A DNA stretch of 17,613 nt from JBKPDV01 sp046728075 (GTDB lineage Bacteria; Acidobacteriota; Thermoanaerobaculia; UBA5066; Gp7-AA6). Positions 1 through 7,493 of the stretch are shown piece after piece; within the stretch, counting starts at the first letter, position 1, and every line of letters starts with the position of its first letter. The translations under genes were made by a program, and so were the position numbers. Under the pieces are notes generated by a model. The model ran no database searches and was not told where the DNA came from. It saw nothing but the letters and a program-made list of their open reading frames with translations. The stretch covers positions 1 to 17,613 of the forward strand of contig JBKPDV010000164.1 of the NCBI GenBank assembly GCA_046728075.1, written 5' to 3'.

Positions 1-72
1 TGTGATCAGCCGTGCAGGAAAGGTTCCGGTCGGGAAAGAGCCTGAGGAGGCGGGATGATCACAAATCGTCAT
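1..72 (-). CDS. Possible 5' end of an unidentified gene running off the left edge
   Basis: On the minus strand an ATG at 72-70 is preceded by GGAGG (complement of 82-86) with a 9-nt spacer, a very good ribosome binding site. The frame stays open for all 24 codons to the window edge and begins MTICDHPASSGSF. No family is recognisable from 24 residues, and there is no signal peptide or membrane segment in the visible part. The call rests only on the ribosome binding site and the open frame, so it could be chance. If real, it is divergent from the epoxide hydrolase gene. Confidence 0.33.
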   Translation of the reverse strand, partial: MTICDHPASSGSFPTGTFPARLIT

Positions 73-753
73 CAACTACAGCCTCCAATCACCGCTCCCT
101 GCATGATCGCGTGCAAACAAATATGAAGCGTCATCAATTGCTTATTCGGTTGAGCCGTTTGCTGCACAAGAGCCCCACTCGGAACCCCACTCGGCTGCGA
201 TCCATATCCCCCGGTTCGCGAAGGCTCAAGTCACGGACACACTGAGCTACACCTCTCGAACGGAAAGCGAGCCCCCTCCCCGCTCCTAACCTCGTCAACT
301 CGACCCAGCTAACGAGCAGCTTGCTTCCGCTTCCTCCACTCGTTGTGCGATCGGCCGGGGAATTGCTTCCGCACTCAAGCTCTAAGCGGACGAAGAGGAA
401 CTGGTCGATCGGGGTCGCAAAGTGCCAACAGTTGCCATAGATCCGATACGCGCTGTGCTCAATTTCGACCCGGGCAATCGACGGATGGCTCAGCGTTGAC
501 CGCCGAGATCGTCTCTTTTCGTTCTGTTCGGCAGTTGCCAATCAGATCACAGATATTTTCAGGTCAATCCCAAGGAACAGTCAGAAATCAAAATATAGCC
601 TCGGGTCGGAAGTGAAGCACGAGCGACCGCAAGCCTAAGCGCCATCGCGCTTTCGGCAGCTCTCTCGACGAAACAAGCCCCGGGCGCTCCATCGACGAGG
701 AATCGCTGCGGCGCCTGCTCTTGAGCAGGCTCGGTTGACCAGGGAGAACGACA
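73..753. other. Long stretch without a convincing gene
   Basis: About 680 bp between the possible left-edge gene and the epoxide hydrolase. Open frames exist on both strands (for example 134-541 minus and 343-615 plus), but they overlap each other, lack good ribosome binding sites and resemble no family I know. The segment has small direct repeats (CCCCACTCGG twice near 173-193; CGTCATCAA at 68 and 128). It ends in the palindrome at 713-730, annotated separately. It may hold promoters for the flanking genes or decayed coding sequence; I cannot tell which. Confidence 0.5.
713..730. promoter_or_regulatory. Perfect palindrome upstream of the epoxide hydrolase start
   Basis: GCCTGCTC, TT, GAGCAGGC form an 8-bp perfect inverted repeat with a 2-bp centre. 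It lies 23 bp before the ATG at 754, immediately ahead of the ribosome binding site (AGGGAGA, about 740-746). It could be a repressor operator (the length and symmetry suit a dimeric helix-turn-helix regulator) or an mRNA hairpin next to the ribosome binding site. No adjacent regulator gene is visible. The structure is directly visible; the function is inferred. Confidence 0.4.
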
Positions 754-2049
754 ATGTCCGTGATCACGCAATCATCCACGCGGCGCAGGTTTCTGACCGC
801 ATCAGCCGTCGCCGGGGCTGTGACCCTCCTCCCCGAGAGACTGCGTGCGGCCGCCGACGATGCTGCCATTCGCCCCTTCCACTTCGCCGCTCCGGAGGCG
901 GCGCTCGTCGATCTCCGCCGGCGCATTGCCGCCACCCGATGGCCCGAAGGCGAAACCGTCACAGACGCGTCACAGGGCGTCCAGCTCGCGACTATCCAGA
1001 AGGTCGCGCGGTACTGGCAGACGGAGCATGACTGGTGGAGGATCGAGGCCAAGCTCAACGCCCTGCCGCAATTCATGACCGACATCGACGGCCTCGACAT
1101 TCATTTCATCCACGTTCGTTCGAAACATGGAAATGCGTTGCCGCTCATTGTCACCCACGGCTGGCCCGGCTCGATCATTGAGCAGCTGAAGATCATCGAT
1201 CCGCTGACCAATCCCACGGCCCATGGCGGGGGCGCATCGGATGCGTTCGACATCGTGCTTCCCTCGCTGCCTGGCTACGGGTTCTCGGGTAAGCCAACCG
1301 CTACGGGCTGGGACATTGCCCGAATTGCGCGCGCGTGGGTCGTGCTTATGAAGCGTCTCGGATACACGCGCTTTGTGGCGGCGGGCGGCGACGTGGGGGC
1401 GCAGGTCGTCGACGAACTCGGCGTGCAGGCGCCCCCGGAACTGCTTGGCATTCATTCGAACATGCCCGGCACCGTTCCAGCCGACGTTTCCAAGGCACTG
1501 AACAACCACGAGCCGCCGCCGTCCGACCTCTCGGCGGATGAGCGGCACGCTTGGGACCAACTCGACTTCTTCTACAAAAAGGGTCTGGGCTACGCCATCG
1601 AGATGAGCAACCGTCCCCAAACGCTTTACGCTCTTCAGGATTCGCCTGTCGGACTGGCGGCCTGGATGATCGATCACGACGCACGCAGCGAGGAGCTGAT
1701 CACGCGTGCCTTCGACGGAAAAATCGAAGGCCTCACGCGAGACGACGTCCTCGACAACATCACGCTTTATTGGCTGACGAACACGGCGGTATCTGCGGCG
1801 CGCTCCTATTGGGATTACAGCGCCACGGCGAAGAAGGGCTTCTTCGACGTCAAGGGCGCCACCATTCCGGTGGCCGTGAGCGCCTTCCCCGACGAGATTT
1901 ATACTGCCCCGCGCAGTTGGGCCGAGAAGGCTTACCCCAAGCTCATTCACTACAATCGGCTTCCCAGGGGCGGGCACTTCGCGGCGTGGGAACAGCCGCA
2001 ATCCTATTCAGAAGAGGTTCGGGCAGGCTTCAGACCCCTGCGGGGCTGA
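754..2049 (+). CDS. Tat-exported epoxide hydrolase, microsomal (EHN) type
   Basis: Alpha/beta-hydrolase of the microsomal epoxide hydrolase family, which opens epoxides to diols through an Asp ester intermediate. The 431-residue protein starts with a Tat signal (RRRFLTAS at 10-17, hydrophobic stretch to about 30). An EHN-type N-terminal domain follows at roughly 38-145. Visible active-site elements are the oxyanion motif HGWPGS (135-140), nucleophile D213 in GGDVG, acid E381 in FPDEIY, and base H408 in RGGHFAAWEQP. Ring-opening Tyr candidates are Y339 (LYWLTNT) and Y352. The usual GGDWG is GGDVG here, a modest change. AGGGAGA precedes the ATG with good spacing. Most family members are cytosolic or membrane-bound, so export is somewhat unusual. 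The epoxide substrate cannot be deduced. The palindrome at 713-730 may control it. Confidence 0.87.
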   Translation: MSVITQSSTRRRFLTASAVAGAVTLLPERLRAAADDAAIRPFHFAAPEAALVDLRRRIAATRWPEGETVTDASQGVQLATIQKVARYWQTEHDWWRIEAKLNALPQFMTDIDGLDIHFIHVRSKHGNALPLIVTHGWPGSIIEQLKIIDPLTNPTAHGGGASDAFDIVLPSLPGYGFSGKPTATGWDIARIARAWVVLMKRLGYTRFVAAGGDVGAQVVDELGVQAPPELLGIHSNMPGTVPADVSKALNNHEPPPSDLSADERHAWDQLDFFYKKGLGYAIEMSNRPQTLYALQDSPVGLAAWMIDHDARSEELITRAFDGKIEGLTRDDVLDNITLYWLTNTAVSAARSYWDYSATAKKGFFDVKGATIPVAVSAFPDEIYTAPRSWAEKAYPKLIHYNRLPRGGHFAAWEQPQSYSEEVRAGFRPLRG

Positions 2050-2073
2050 TGACGATAGTGGGTGGCTTTGTAA

Positions 2074-2157
2074 AGGCCACGTGGCGCAGCGCATGGCCTG
2101 TGCGCGACCCACAAGGACGTGTTCGACGAGGCGCTGCGCTCTCTTGTCGGCGGCTGA
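2074..2157 (+). pseudogene. Probable C-terminal scrap of an alpha/beta hydrolase (haloperoxidase-like)
   Basis: Between the epoxide hydrolase and the sulfite dehydrogenase, the frame from 2074 (just after a TAA) reads through AAHGLCATHKDVFDEALRSL to a TGA at 2155-2157. This resembles the ending of chloroperoxidase/esterase-type alpha/beta hydrolases, in which the catalytic His lies in a P-H-G context followed by T-H-x-D and a final amphipathic helix. There is no start codon and nothing upstream in this frame belongs to such a gene, so it would be a deletion remnant. The match is from memory over about 27 residues. A hairpin (GTGGCTTTGTAAAGGCCAC, 2062-2080) lies at its left boundary. Confidence 0.33.
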
Positions 2158-2187
2158 GCTGACACCAAGCGAGAAGGATCCTGTTCG

Positions 2188-3419
2188 ATGAGCGATGCCC
2201 GGACACCCCATCGCACAATGACGCGTCGTCGGCTGCTTGGCGGTGCTGCGCTCGCGGGGGCGGCGGTATTGGCCGGCACAGCACGAGCTCAGTCGATCGC
2301 TCTGCCCCTTTCCGGGGCACCGGCCAACCGAGGCTTCACGACGGCCTTTGCACAAAAAGGCAAGATGATCCTCCAGCGCGCGCGACCACCGCTGTTGGAG
2401 ACGCCGTTCGAGGTCTTCGACCGCGCGATCTTCACCCCCAACGACCAGTTCTTCGTACGCTGGCATTGGGCGGTGATTCCAAGCGCGGTCGACGTGACGA
2501 CGTACCGGTTGGCAGTGCGCGGTCATGTGGACCGCGCGCTATCCCTATCGCTTACTGATGTGCTGACAATGCCGCGCTTCGAGCTTGCCGCAGTCAATCA
2601 GTGCTCGGGCAATTCCCGAGGACTGTTCCAGCCGCGCGTCACCGGCGGCCAATGGGCAAATGGTGCCATGGGAAACGCCCGCTGGACCGGCGTCCGCCTG
2701 CGCGACGTGCTGGACGTGCTGGGGTCAAGGCGGGCGCCGTCGCGGTGCGCTTCAACGGCCTCGATCAGCCGGTGGTGGATGGGGCCCCTGACTTTATGAA
2801 GTCGCTCGACATCGACCATGCACGCGACGGCGAGGTGATGCTCGCCTATCAGATGAATGGCGAGCAACTGCCGCTCCTCAACGGCTTCCCGCTGCGCCTC
2901 GTGGTTCCCGGCTGGTATTCCACCTATTGGGTCAAGATGCTGAACGACATCGAGGTGCTCGACGCCGCGGACGACAACTATTGGATGAAGATTGCGTACC
3001 AGATCCCGGCGACACCCCATGCCAACGTCACGCCCGGCGAGACCGGCTTCAACACGGTTCCGATCAGCCGCATGGTGCCGCGCTCCTTCGTCACCAACCT
3101 AGCCGATGGCGCCCGTGTCGAGGCTGGCGCGCCGCTGGCGGTGAGAGGGATCGCCTTCGGCGGCGATTGCGGCGTGTCGCAAGTCGAACTCTCGGCCGAT
3201 GGCGGCATCACCTGGGTGAGGACCCAGCTCGGTCGCGACGAGGGCACTTACGGCTTCCGCCAATGGACGGCGCAGCTTGCAGCGCCGCGCTCCGGCACGC
3301 TCACGCTCGATGTCCGCTGCACCAACACGAATGGCGAGAGCCAGCCGGCCGCGCCGAACTGGAACGCCGGCGGCTTCATGCGCAACTCCATCGAGCGCAT
3401 CGAGCTCGCGGTGACCTGA
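2188..3419 (+). pseudogene. sorA: SorA-type sulfite dehydrogenase, molybdopterin subunit, frameshifted
   Basis: Periplasmic sulfite:cytochrome c oxidoreductase catalytic subunit (sulfite to sulfate). A Tat signal is present (TRRRLLGGAA, residues 12-21, cleavage near AQS at 36). Frame 1 holds the Oxidored_molyb domain with the Mo-ligand Cys C139 in NQCSGNSRG, then GGQWANGAMGNARW, up to LRDVLDVLG (179). The sequence continues one frame over from VKAGAVAVRFNGLD, through GWYSTYWVKML and a dimerisation domain (SADGGITW), to the TGA at 3417-3419. One missing base near 2713-2724, most simply a G in the run 2721-2724, restores a 410-residue protein. The uncorrected first frame stops at 2799. An alternative start at 2218 still keeps the Tat motif. 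AGAAGGA at 2172-2177 supports 2188. It may be a true pseudogene or a sequencing error; the rest of the reading frame is well preserved. Confidence 0.82.
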
Positions 3420-3433
3420 TTCAGAAGAAGAGG

Positions 3434-3871
3434 ATGCACGCCGTCATGGCCATATCGATGGGCTACATTGCCTTCGGCGCCGTTATCGTTGCCGGCGTCA
3501 CCCTCTTCTCGATCGGAACGCCGCACAACCGCGCGAGACTTCTCGCATCGGCGGTGGCGGCCCAAGCCCCAGTCGCACCGGCCGCGACAGCCGTTCTGAC
3601 CATCGCTGCCAGCGGCATAACGCTGCACTCGGTCAGCGTCGAGCTAAGCGATGGTGATCGGGAATTCCCCGGCGGGCCGAGCGCCGAGACGATCAACAAC
3701 GATTGCCTTGCCTGTCATTCCGCCGGTATGGTGCTAACGCAGCCGAAGCTGCCAAGAGCCGTTTGGCAGGCCGAGGTCGACAAGATGCGCAATCTATTCC
3801 GAGCTCCGGTACCGCTCGAGGATGAGCCTGCGATCGTCGAATACCTCGCGAACCTCGATCCCTGCAGCTAG
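3434..3871 (+). CDS. sorB: SorB-type monohaem cytochrome c subunit
   Basis: Small c-type cytochrome that takes electrons from the sulfite dehydrogenase subunit. From ATG 3434 it is 145 residues: a hydrophobic N-terminal signal or anchor (about 9-27), an Ala/Pro-rich spacer (40-60), then the haem motif CLACH (C91, C94, H95). The block after it, QPKLPRAVWQAEVDKM, ends in M118, a plausible axial ligand, and AIVEYLANL closes the fold. This layout matches SorB-like cytochromes encoded after SorA. It begins 14 bp after the sorA-like stop, so the two are probably co-transcribed. The purine-rich AAGAAGAGG directly abuts ATG 3434 but is 12 nt from ATG 3446, so 3446 (141 residues) may be the true start. 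The long N-terminal hydrophobic part may tether it to the membrane. Confidence 0.78.
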   Translation: MHAVMAISMGYIAFGAVIVAGVTLFSIGTPHNRARLLASAVAAQAPVAPAATAVLTIAASGITLHSVSVELSDGDREFPGGPSAETINNDCLACHSAGMVLTQPKLPRAVWQAEVDKMRNLFRAPVPLEDEPAIVEYLANLDPCS

Positions 3872-3955
3872 GTCTTCTGCCGGCGGATGAATCCTGCGTT
3901 CGGTTGCAAGCACATCGAGAGCCCTTTGCGGTTCTTCACTTTTGCGAGGTCCCCA

Positions 3956-5374
3956 ATGCGTAAGCGTTGCTTCGTCGCCGCGGTAATGCTCGTCGCGTCA
4001 CCCGCGCTCGCCGGTCAAGCACCGTTCGCCGCCGCCGCACCTGAGATTGCGCTGAGCGGCCAGGACCGCGTCTACGCCGCCGAGCAGTTTTCGAACACCG
4101 TCTCAGTCATAGACCCTGCAGCAAATAGGCTCCTCGGCGTCATTCGATTGGGCGATCTAGAGCCGGCGAATCTGAGCCCGCTTTATCGTGGTCAGCTCCT
4201 TGTCCATGGTATGGGGTTCTCGCCGGACCGACGGACCCTTGTTGTCGTATCGATCGGTTCGAACTCGGTTAGCTTCATCGACGCCGCGACGAATACAGTG
4301 AAGTACGTGACCTATGTCGGTCGTGCCCCACACGAGGCCTTCTTCTCTCCGGACGGCAAGGAGGTCTGGGTCACCGTGCGCGGTGAGAACTACGTCGCGG
4401 TGCTCGATAGCAAGAGCTACACCGAAACTGACCGGATCAAGGTGGCAGACGGACCCGGCATGACGATCTTCTCGCCCGACGGGACCTATGGCTATGTCTG
4501 CTCCAGCTTCACTCCCGAGACCGACATCATCCGGGTCGCCGATCATGAGATCGTCGGGCGGGTTCAGCAGGTCTCGCCCTTCTGCCCGGACATCGCAGTG
4601 ACGCCCGAGGGCGACCAAGTGTGGCTAACCCTCAAGGATGTTGGCAAGGTGATGATCTTCGAAGGCCAGCCGCCCTTCAGCATCCTCAAAGTGCTGGATA
4701 CCGGCCCGATCACCAACCACGTCAATATCGTGCGCAACGCGCAGGGTCGCTTCGCGTACGTGACGATCGGCGGACGCAACGAGGTCGCAGCCTTTCGCAC
4801 CGACGATTTCACGCGGGTCGCGACCATTCCGGTCGGCGACCTGCCGCACGGCCTCTGGCCCTCGGGCGACGGGACGCGGATCTATGTCGGGATCGAGAAC
4901 GGCGATGCCATGACCGCGATCGACACCCTGACCAACGAGGTGATCGCGACGATCCCGATCGGCCAAGCGCCGCAGGCGGTCGCCTACGTGCCCGGGGCAG
5001 TGCCGGAGGGCGACGGGATCGCAAACCTACAGCCGCTCGGCATTGCGGCAGCAGCGTCACGGTTGACGCTGGGGCTGCCTGGCGGGGCGCCGTCGACGCG
5101 AGTAAGCCTATTTGACCAGGGCTTGACGCAGGTGCTCCAGGCCGCCGTCACCGGGCTTGCGCCAAAGGCTGGATACGTCCTCGCGCTGTCGAGCGATGCC
5201 AACGGCGGCGGCGAGCAGCAGCCGCTCGCCAATTTCACAACAAACCCGGCAGGCGCGGCGATCGTCAACGCGCTCGGTCCGATCCGCCAGGTCGTCGAGG
5301 GAAACGCGGCCGGGCCACGGCGCTATCTCGTCATCACCGCACCTGACGGCACGGTCGCGCAGGTGCAGCAATGA
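3956..5374 (+). CDS. Secreted YVTN/NHL-type beta-propeller protein
   Basis: The 472-residue exported protein has a Sec signal (MRKRCFVAAVMLVASPALAG). Propeller blades carry repeated units such as NTVSVIDPAANRLLGVI, FSPDGKEVWVTVRGENYVAVLD, and TRIYVGIENGDAMTAIDTLTNEVIATIPIG, roughly residues 37-355. A C-terminal beta-rich domain (about 370-472) contains FTTNPAGAAIVNALGP and RRYLVIT. I see no haem motif or catalytic residues. Such propellers are often scaffolds or nitrite-reductase-like without the haem domain; the function here is unknown. The start at 3956 is chosen because GAGGT (3946-3950) lies 5 nt upstream and the signal peptide begins there. An in-frame ATG at 3887 would put 23 non-signal residues first. 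It lies 84 bp after sorB and overlaps the next gene by ATGA, so it belongs to the same periplasmic cluster. Confidence 0.75.
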   Translation: MRKRCFVAAVMLVASPALAGQAPFAAAAPEIALSGQDRVYAAEQFSNTVSVIDPAANRLLGVIRLGDLEPANLSPLYRGQLLVHGMGFSPDRRTLVVVSIGSNSVSFIDAATNTVKYVTYVGRAPHEAFFSPDGKEVWVTVRGENYVAVLDSKSYTETDRIKVADGPGMTIFSPDGTYGYVCSSFTPETDIIRVADHEIVGRVQQVSPFCPDIAVTPEGDQVWLTLKDVGKVMIFEGQPPFSILKVLDTGPITNHVNIVRNAQGRFAYVTIGGRNEVAAFRTDDFTRVATIPVGDLPHGLWPSGDGTRIYVGIENGDAMTAIDTLTNEVIATIPIGQAPQAVAYVPGAVPEGDGIANLQPLGIAAAASRLTLGLPGGAPSTRVSLFDQGLTQVLQAAVTGLAPKAGYVLALSSDANGGGEQQPLANFTTNPAGAAIVNALGPIRQVVEGNAAGPRRYLVITAPDGTVAQVQQ

Positions 5375-5766
5375 CCCGCTACCACCGCCTGCCACTTGCC
5401 TTTGCCATCGCCGCCGCTGCGATTGCTGGCGCTGCGGCGCAACAGCTGGAGACGGTGCCGCGCATGGCGATCGGCCACGCGATGATGCATTCGCCTGGCG
5501 CTTCGCCGCCCGACCGCTTTTCCACACAGATGGAAGATGCGATGGCGCGGATGGATGCCGCGATGGCGGTCGGCTACACCGGCAATGCCGACAACGACTT
5601 CGCCCGGATGATGATCGCGCATCATCAGGGGGCAATTGACATGGCAGAGCTCGAGCTGCGATTTGGGACGGATGAGCGGCTGCGGCGCCTGGCCCAGGAG
5701 ATCATTGTCACCCAAGGGCAGGAGATCACGGTGATGCGTCGCGCCCTCGATGCGGCGCGACCATAA
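5371..5766 (+). CDS. Exported DUF305 family protein
   Basis: The 131-residue protein has a Sec signal (hydrophobic 8-22, likely cleavage after AAAQ). The DUF305 signature is DFARMMIAHHQGAIDMAELEL (H84, H85, M80, M81, M91), and extra Met/His residues lie in the linker (H36, M38, M39, H40). DUF305 proteins are helical, four-helix-like, and some (CopM-like) bind copper or silver in the periplasm. The Met/His content suits soft-metal binding, but no metal is proven here. ATGA at 5371-5374 overlaps the propeller gene's stop, so translation is probably coupled. It is the last gene of the sulfite dehydrogenase/propeller cluster. Confidence 0.8.
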   Translation: MTRYHRLPLAFAIAAAAIAGAAAQQLETVPRMAIGHAMMHSPGASPPDRFSTQMEDAMARMDAAMAVGYTGNADNDFARMMIAHHQGAIDMAELELRFGTDERLRRLAQEIIVTQGQEITVMRRALDAARP

Positions 5767-5838
5767 GCGACCGACCACCGGTTGGTTACCCACTAACGAC
5801 AAACTGCGGGCGCCTGAGAGCGAAAGGGCGAGAGGGCA

Positions 5839-5870
5839 GGGCCGCCTAACGCCGCCGGCCCCGCTTTGTT
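5839..5870 (+). terminator. Weak candidate terminator after the redox cluster
   Basis: GGGCCG (5839-5844) and CGGCCC (5856-5861) can form a 6-bp GC stem, followed by GCTTTGTTT. The T tract is broken and the loop is long, so this is a poor but plausible Rho-independent terminator, located 72 bp after the DUF305 stop. Confidence 0.28.
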
Positions 5871-6020
5871 TCGCGTACATACTCGGCCCGACGTGGGTGC
5901 TTTTCAGGACTATTCAGTTCTGACTCAAGGATTCCTGGCGCGGAGCCCCGCAAGCTCTCCTCGGATGAACGGCTGATTTTCGACCGCTCCAGCGAAAGGG
6001 GTCGATCGGAGAGGCGACAC

Positions 6021-6428
6021 ATGAGCACAGCTAATCTGTTCGCCCAAAATGATCGGAGTTTTGCAGAGGCATCGCCGTTGATGTACGGGCAACCGATCGT
6101 GTTCGTCGTTGCCGAAAATCCCGCCGCATGCCGAACCTTCGAGGCAGCGGTCAGTGCTTGCGGATGGCGCGCAGAAGCCCTCGCGTCGGCCGATGAGTTG
6201 CTGATTCGCCCCCGCTCTCTCGGTCCAAGCTGCCTGGTTCTCGATGTGACGTCGCCGGGATTGAGCGGCGTTGGTCTCCAAGAACGGCTCGCGGCAGAGC
6301 GCAGCCATCTGCCAATTGTCCTCGTCACGCCGTGCGGCAACGTCCTAATGACGGTTCTCCCGATGAGGGTCGAGTCAGGCGCTCTAGTGACGCTAAGGAC
6401 TGGGTGCTTTGTGCGTTGCGAAGCTTGA
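6021..6428 (+). CDS. Orphan receiver-domain protein, FixJ-like, C-terminally degenerate
   Basis: The 135-residue protein contains a single response-regulator receiver domain (about 24-125). The phosphoacceptor region is well kept: GPSCLVLDVTSPGLSG with D75, followed by LQERLA and the Thr-bearing strand LPIVLVT (T103). In FixJ-family receivers the first strand ends with two or three acidic residues; here it reads FVVAENP, leaving only E32. The final part, where a conserved Lys should sit in a LTKPF-like motif, reads ALVTLRTGCF, so the Lys is missing. There is no DNA-binding output domain. It could be a truncated regulator gene or a receiver-only protein with reduced phosphorylation ability. 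GGAGAGG (6008-6014), 6 nt upstream, supports the start. No partner kinase is visible. Confidence 0.65.
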   Translation: MSTANLFAQNDRSFAEASPLMYGQPIVFVVAENPAACRTFEAAVSACGWRAEALASADELLIRPRSLGPSCLVLDVTSPGLSGVGLQERLAAERSHLPIVLVTPCGNVLMTVLPMRVESGALVTLRTGCFVRCEA

Positions 6429-6494
6429 ACGCAGACGGCAAGCTTTAATGCTGCCGCATCGCCACCGGAACAGTGGCCGGAGGAGCAACTAGCC

Positions 6495-7493
6495 TTGGGG
6501 ACGTCGCCCGAAACCGGCCGCCAGATACTGGGCATGTTGAATGTTGCCGCCGGCGTTTCGGTATTTTCCCTGCAGGATGCCATCATCAAAAGCATTAGCG
6601 GCAACTTTCCGGTGCATGAAATCGTCTTTGTGCGCAGCGTAGTGGCGCTCCCTATTCTGCTTCTAATCACGATCGTGGAAGTGCGCGGCACACCGGTGTT
6701 CGGCCGTCTCGGCCTACACTTGTTACGTGGCCTGCTCATGTACTTCGCGTTTACCTGCTACTATCTCGGCCTTGCACGCCTGCAGATCGCCGAGACAGTC
6801 GCCCTCTTCTTCGTTGCGCCTCTATTCGTCGTCGCGCTCAGTGGCCCGGTGCTCGGCGAGCGGGTCCAGGGGCGCAGCTGGATTGCAATCGTCGTCGGAG
6901 GCGCCGGCGTCTTGACGATCGTACGCCCCGGCTTCGGACAGCTGGACCTAGTGTTATTCTTGCCCGTCGTCGCGGCCCTGGCGTACGCGGCTTCGGTACT
7001 TTGCGGGAGGACACTGGGCGCTAGTGAAAGCGGCGGAGCAATGGCGCTCTCAGCAAACTTCACCTACATCATGGCTAGCGCGGCAACTGGTCTCGTCCTC
7101 ACCAGCATGGACACACCGTTGGACGGCAATGCCAGTCTCAGATTCCTGCTAGATCCCTGGCTTTGGCCGGACGCGCGGCATCTCGGGCTCATCGCAACCT
7201 GCGGCCTGATTTCCGCCGTAGCCTTCTTCTGTCTCGGTCAAGGTTATCGCTTGGCCGAAGCCAGTCGAGCCGCCTCGTTCGAATACGCTTCGCTGCCTTG
7301 GGGCATCTTGTGGGGCTACCTGTTCTTCGGCAGCTTGCCAGACTTACCGACTATGCTCGGCGCTCTCATGATCATTGGCGGCGGCTTCTATGCCCTGCAT
7401 CTTGAGCGTGGGCTCCGTCGCGCAAGATGCCCCTCGCGATCCTCTTTGATGAGGATGAGCTCTAAGGCAGCGGCCCGAGAGGAGACTCGATAA
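6495..7493 (+). CDS. EamA/DMT-family membrane transporter
   Basis: A polytopic inner-membrane protein of 332 residues in the drug/metabolite transporter superfamily, with about ten hydrophobic helices in two EamA repeats (about 12-145 and 155-300). Recognisable features are FSLQDAIIKSISG in helix 1, GLLMYFAFTCYYLGLARLQIAETVALFFVAPLF in the first repeat, and EYASLPWGILWGYLFFGSLPD in the second. The C-terminus is a basic tail. The substrate is unknown; family members export amino acids, purines or other metabolites. The start is TTG at 6495, chosen because GGAGGAG (6479-6485) lies 9 nt upstream. The next ATG, 6534, is inside the first helix region and has no such site. It lies 66 bp after the receiver gene, so co-transcription is possible. 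Confidence 0.83.
   Translation: MGTSPETGRQILGMLNVAAGVSVFSLQDAIIKSISGNFPVHEIVFVRSVVALPILLLITIVEVRGTPVFGRLGLHLLRGLLMYFAFTCYYLGLARLQIAETVALFFVAPLFVVALSGPVLGERVQGRSWIAIVVGGAGVLTIVRPGFGQLDLVLFLPVVAALAYAASVLCGRTLGASESGGAMALSANFTYIMASAATGLVLTSMDTPLDGNASLRFLLDPWLWPDARHLGLIATCGLISAVAFFCLGQGYRLAEASRAASFEYASLPWGILWGYLFFGSLPDLPTMLGALMIIGGGFYALHLERGLRRARCPSRSSLMRMSSKAAAREETR

Noticed and set aside
134..541. 135-codon minus-strand frame in the left gene-poor stretch
   Set aside because: No ribosome binding site, no recognisable motif and a competing plus-strand frame; not enough to call a gene.
970..2001. 343-codon open frame on the minus strand opposite the epoxide hydrolase
   Set aside because: It mirrors the codon pattern of the real gene on the plus strand, is Arg/Val-rich and matches no family; typical antisense shadow in GC-rich DNA.
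2062..2080. Hairpin GTGGCTTTGTAAAGGCCAC as terminator of the epoxide hydrolase gene
   Set aside because: The stem includes a wobble pair and no T tract follows; the overlapping palindrome GCCACGTGGC makes it ambiguous.
2721..2724. Programmed ribosomal frameshifting in the sulfite dehydrogenase gene
   Set aside because: The run of four Gs is short, no downstream pseudoknot was evident, and SorA proteins are not known to use recoding; a one-base indel is simpler.
5846..6739. 297-codon minus-strand open frame across the receiver and transporter genes
   Set aside because: Low-complexity Arg/Ser/Thr composition, no ribosome binding site, and it crosses two well-supported plus-strand genes.
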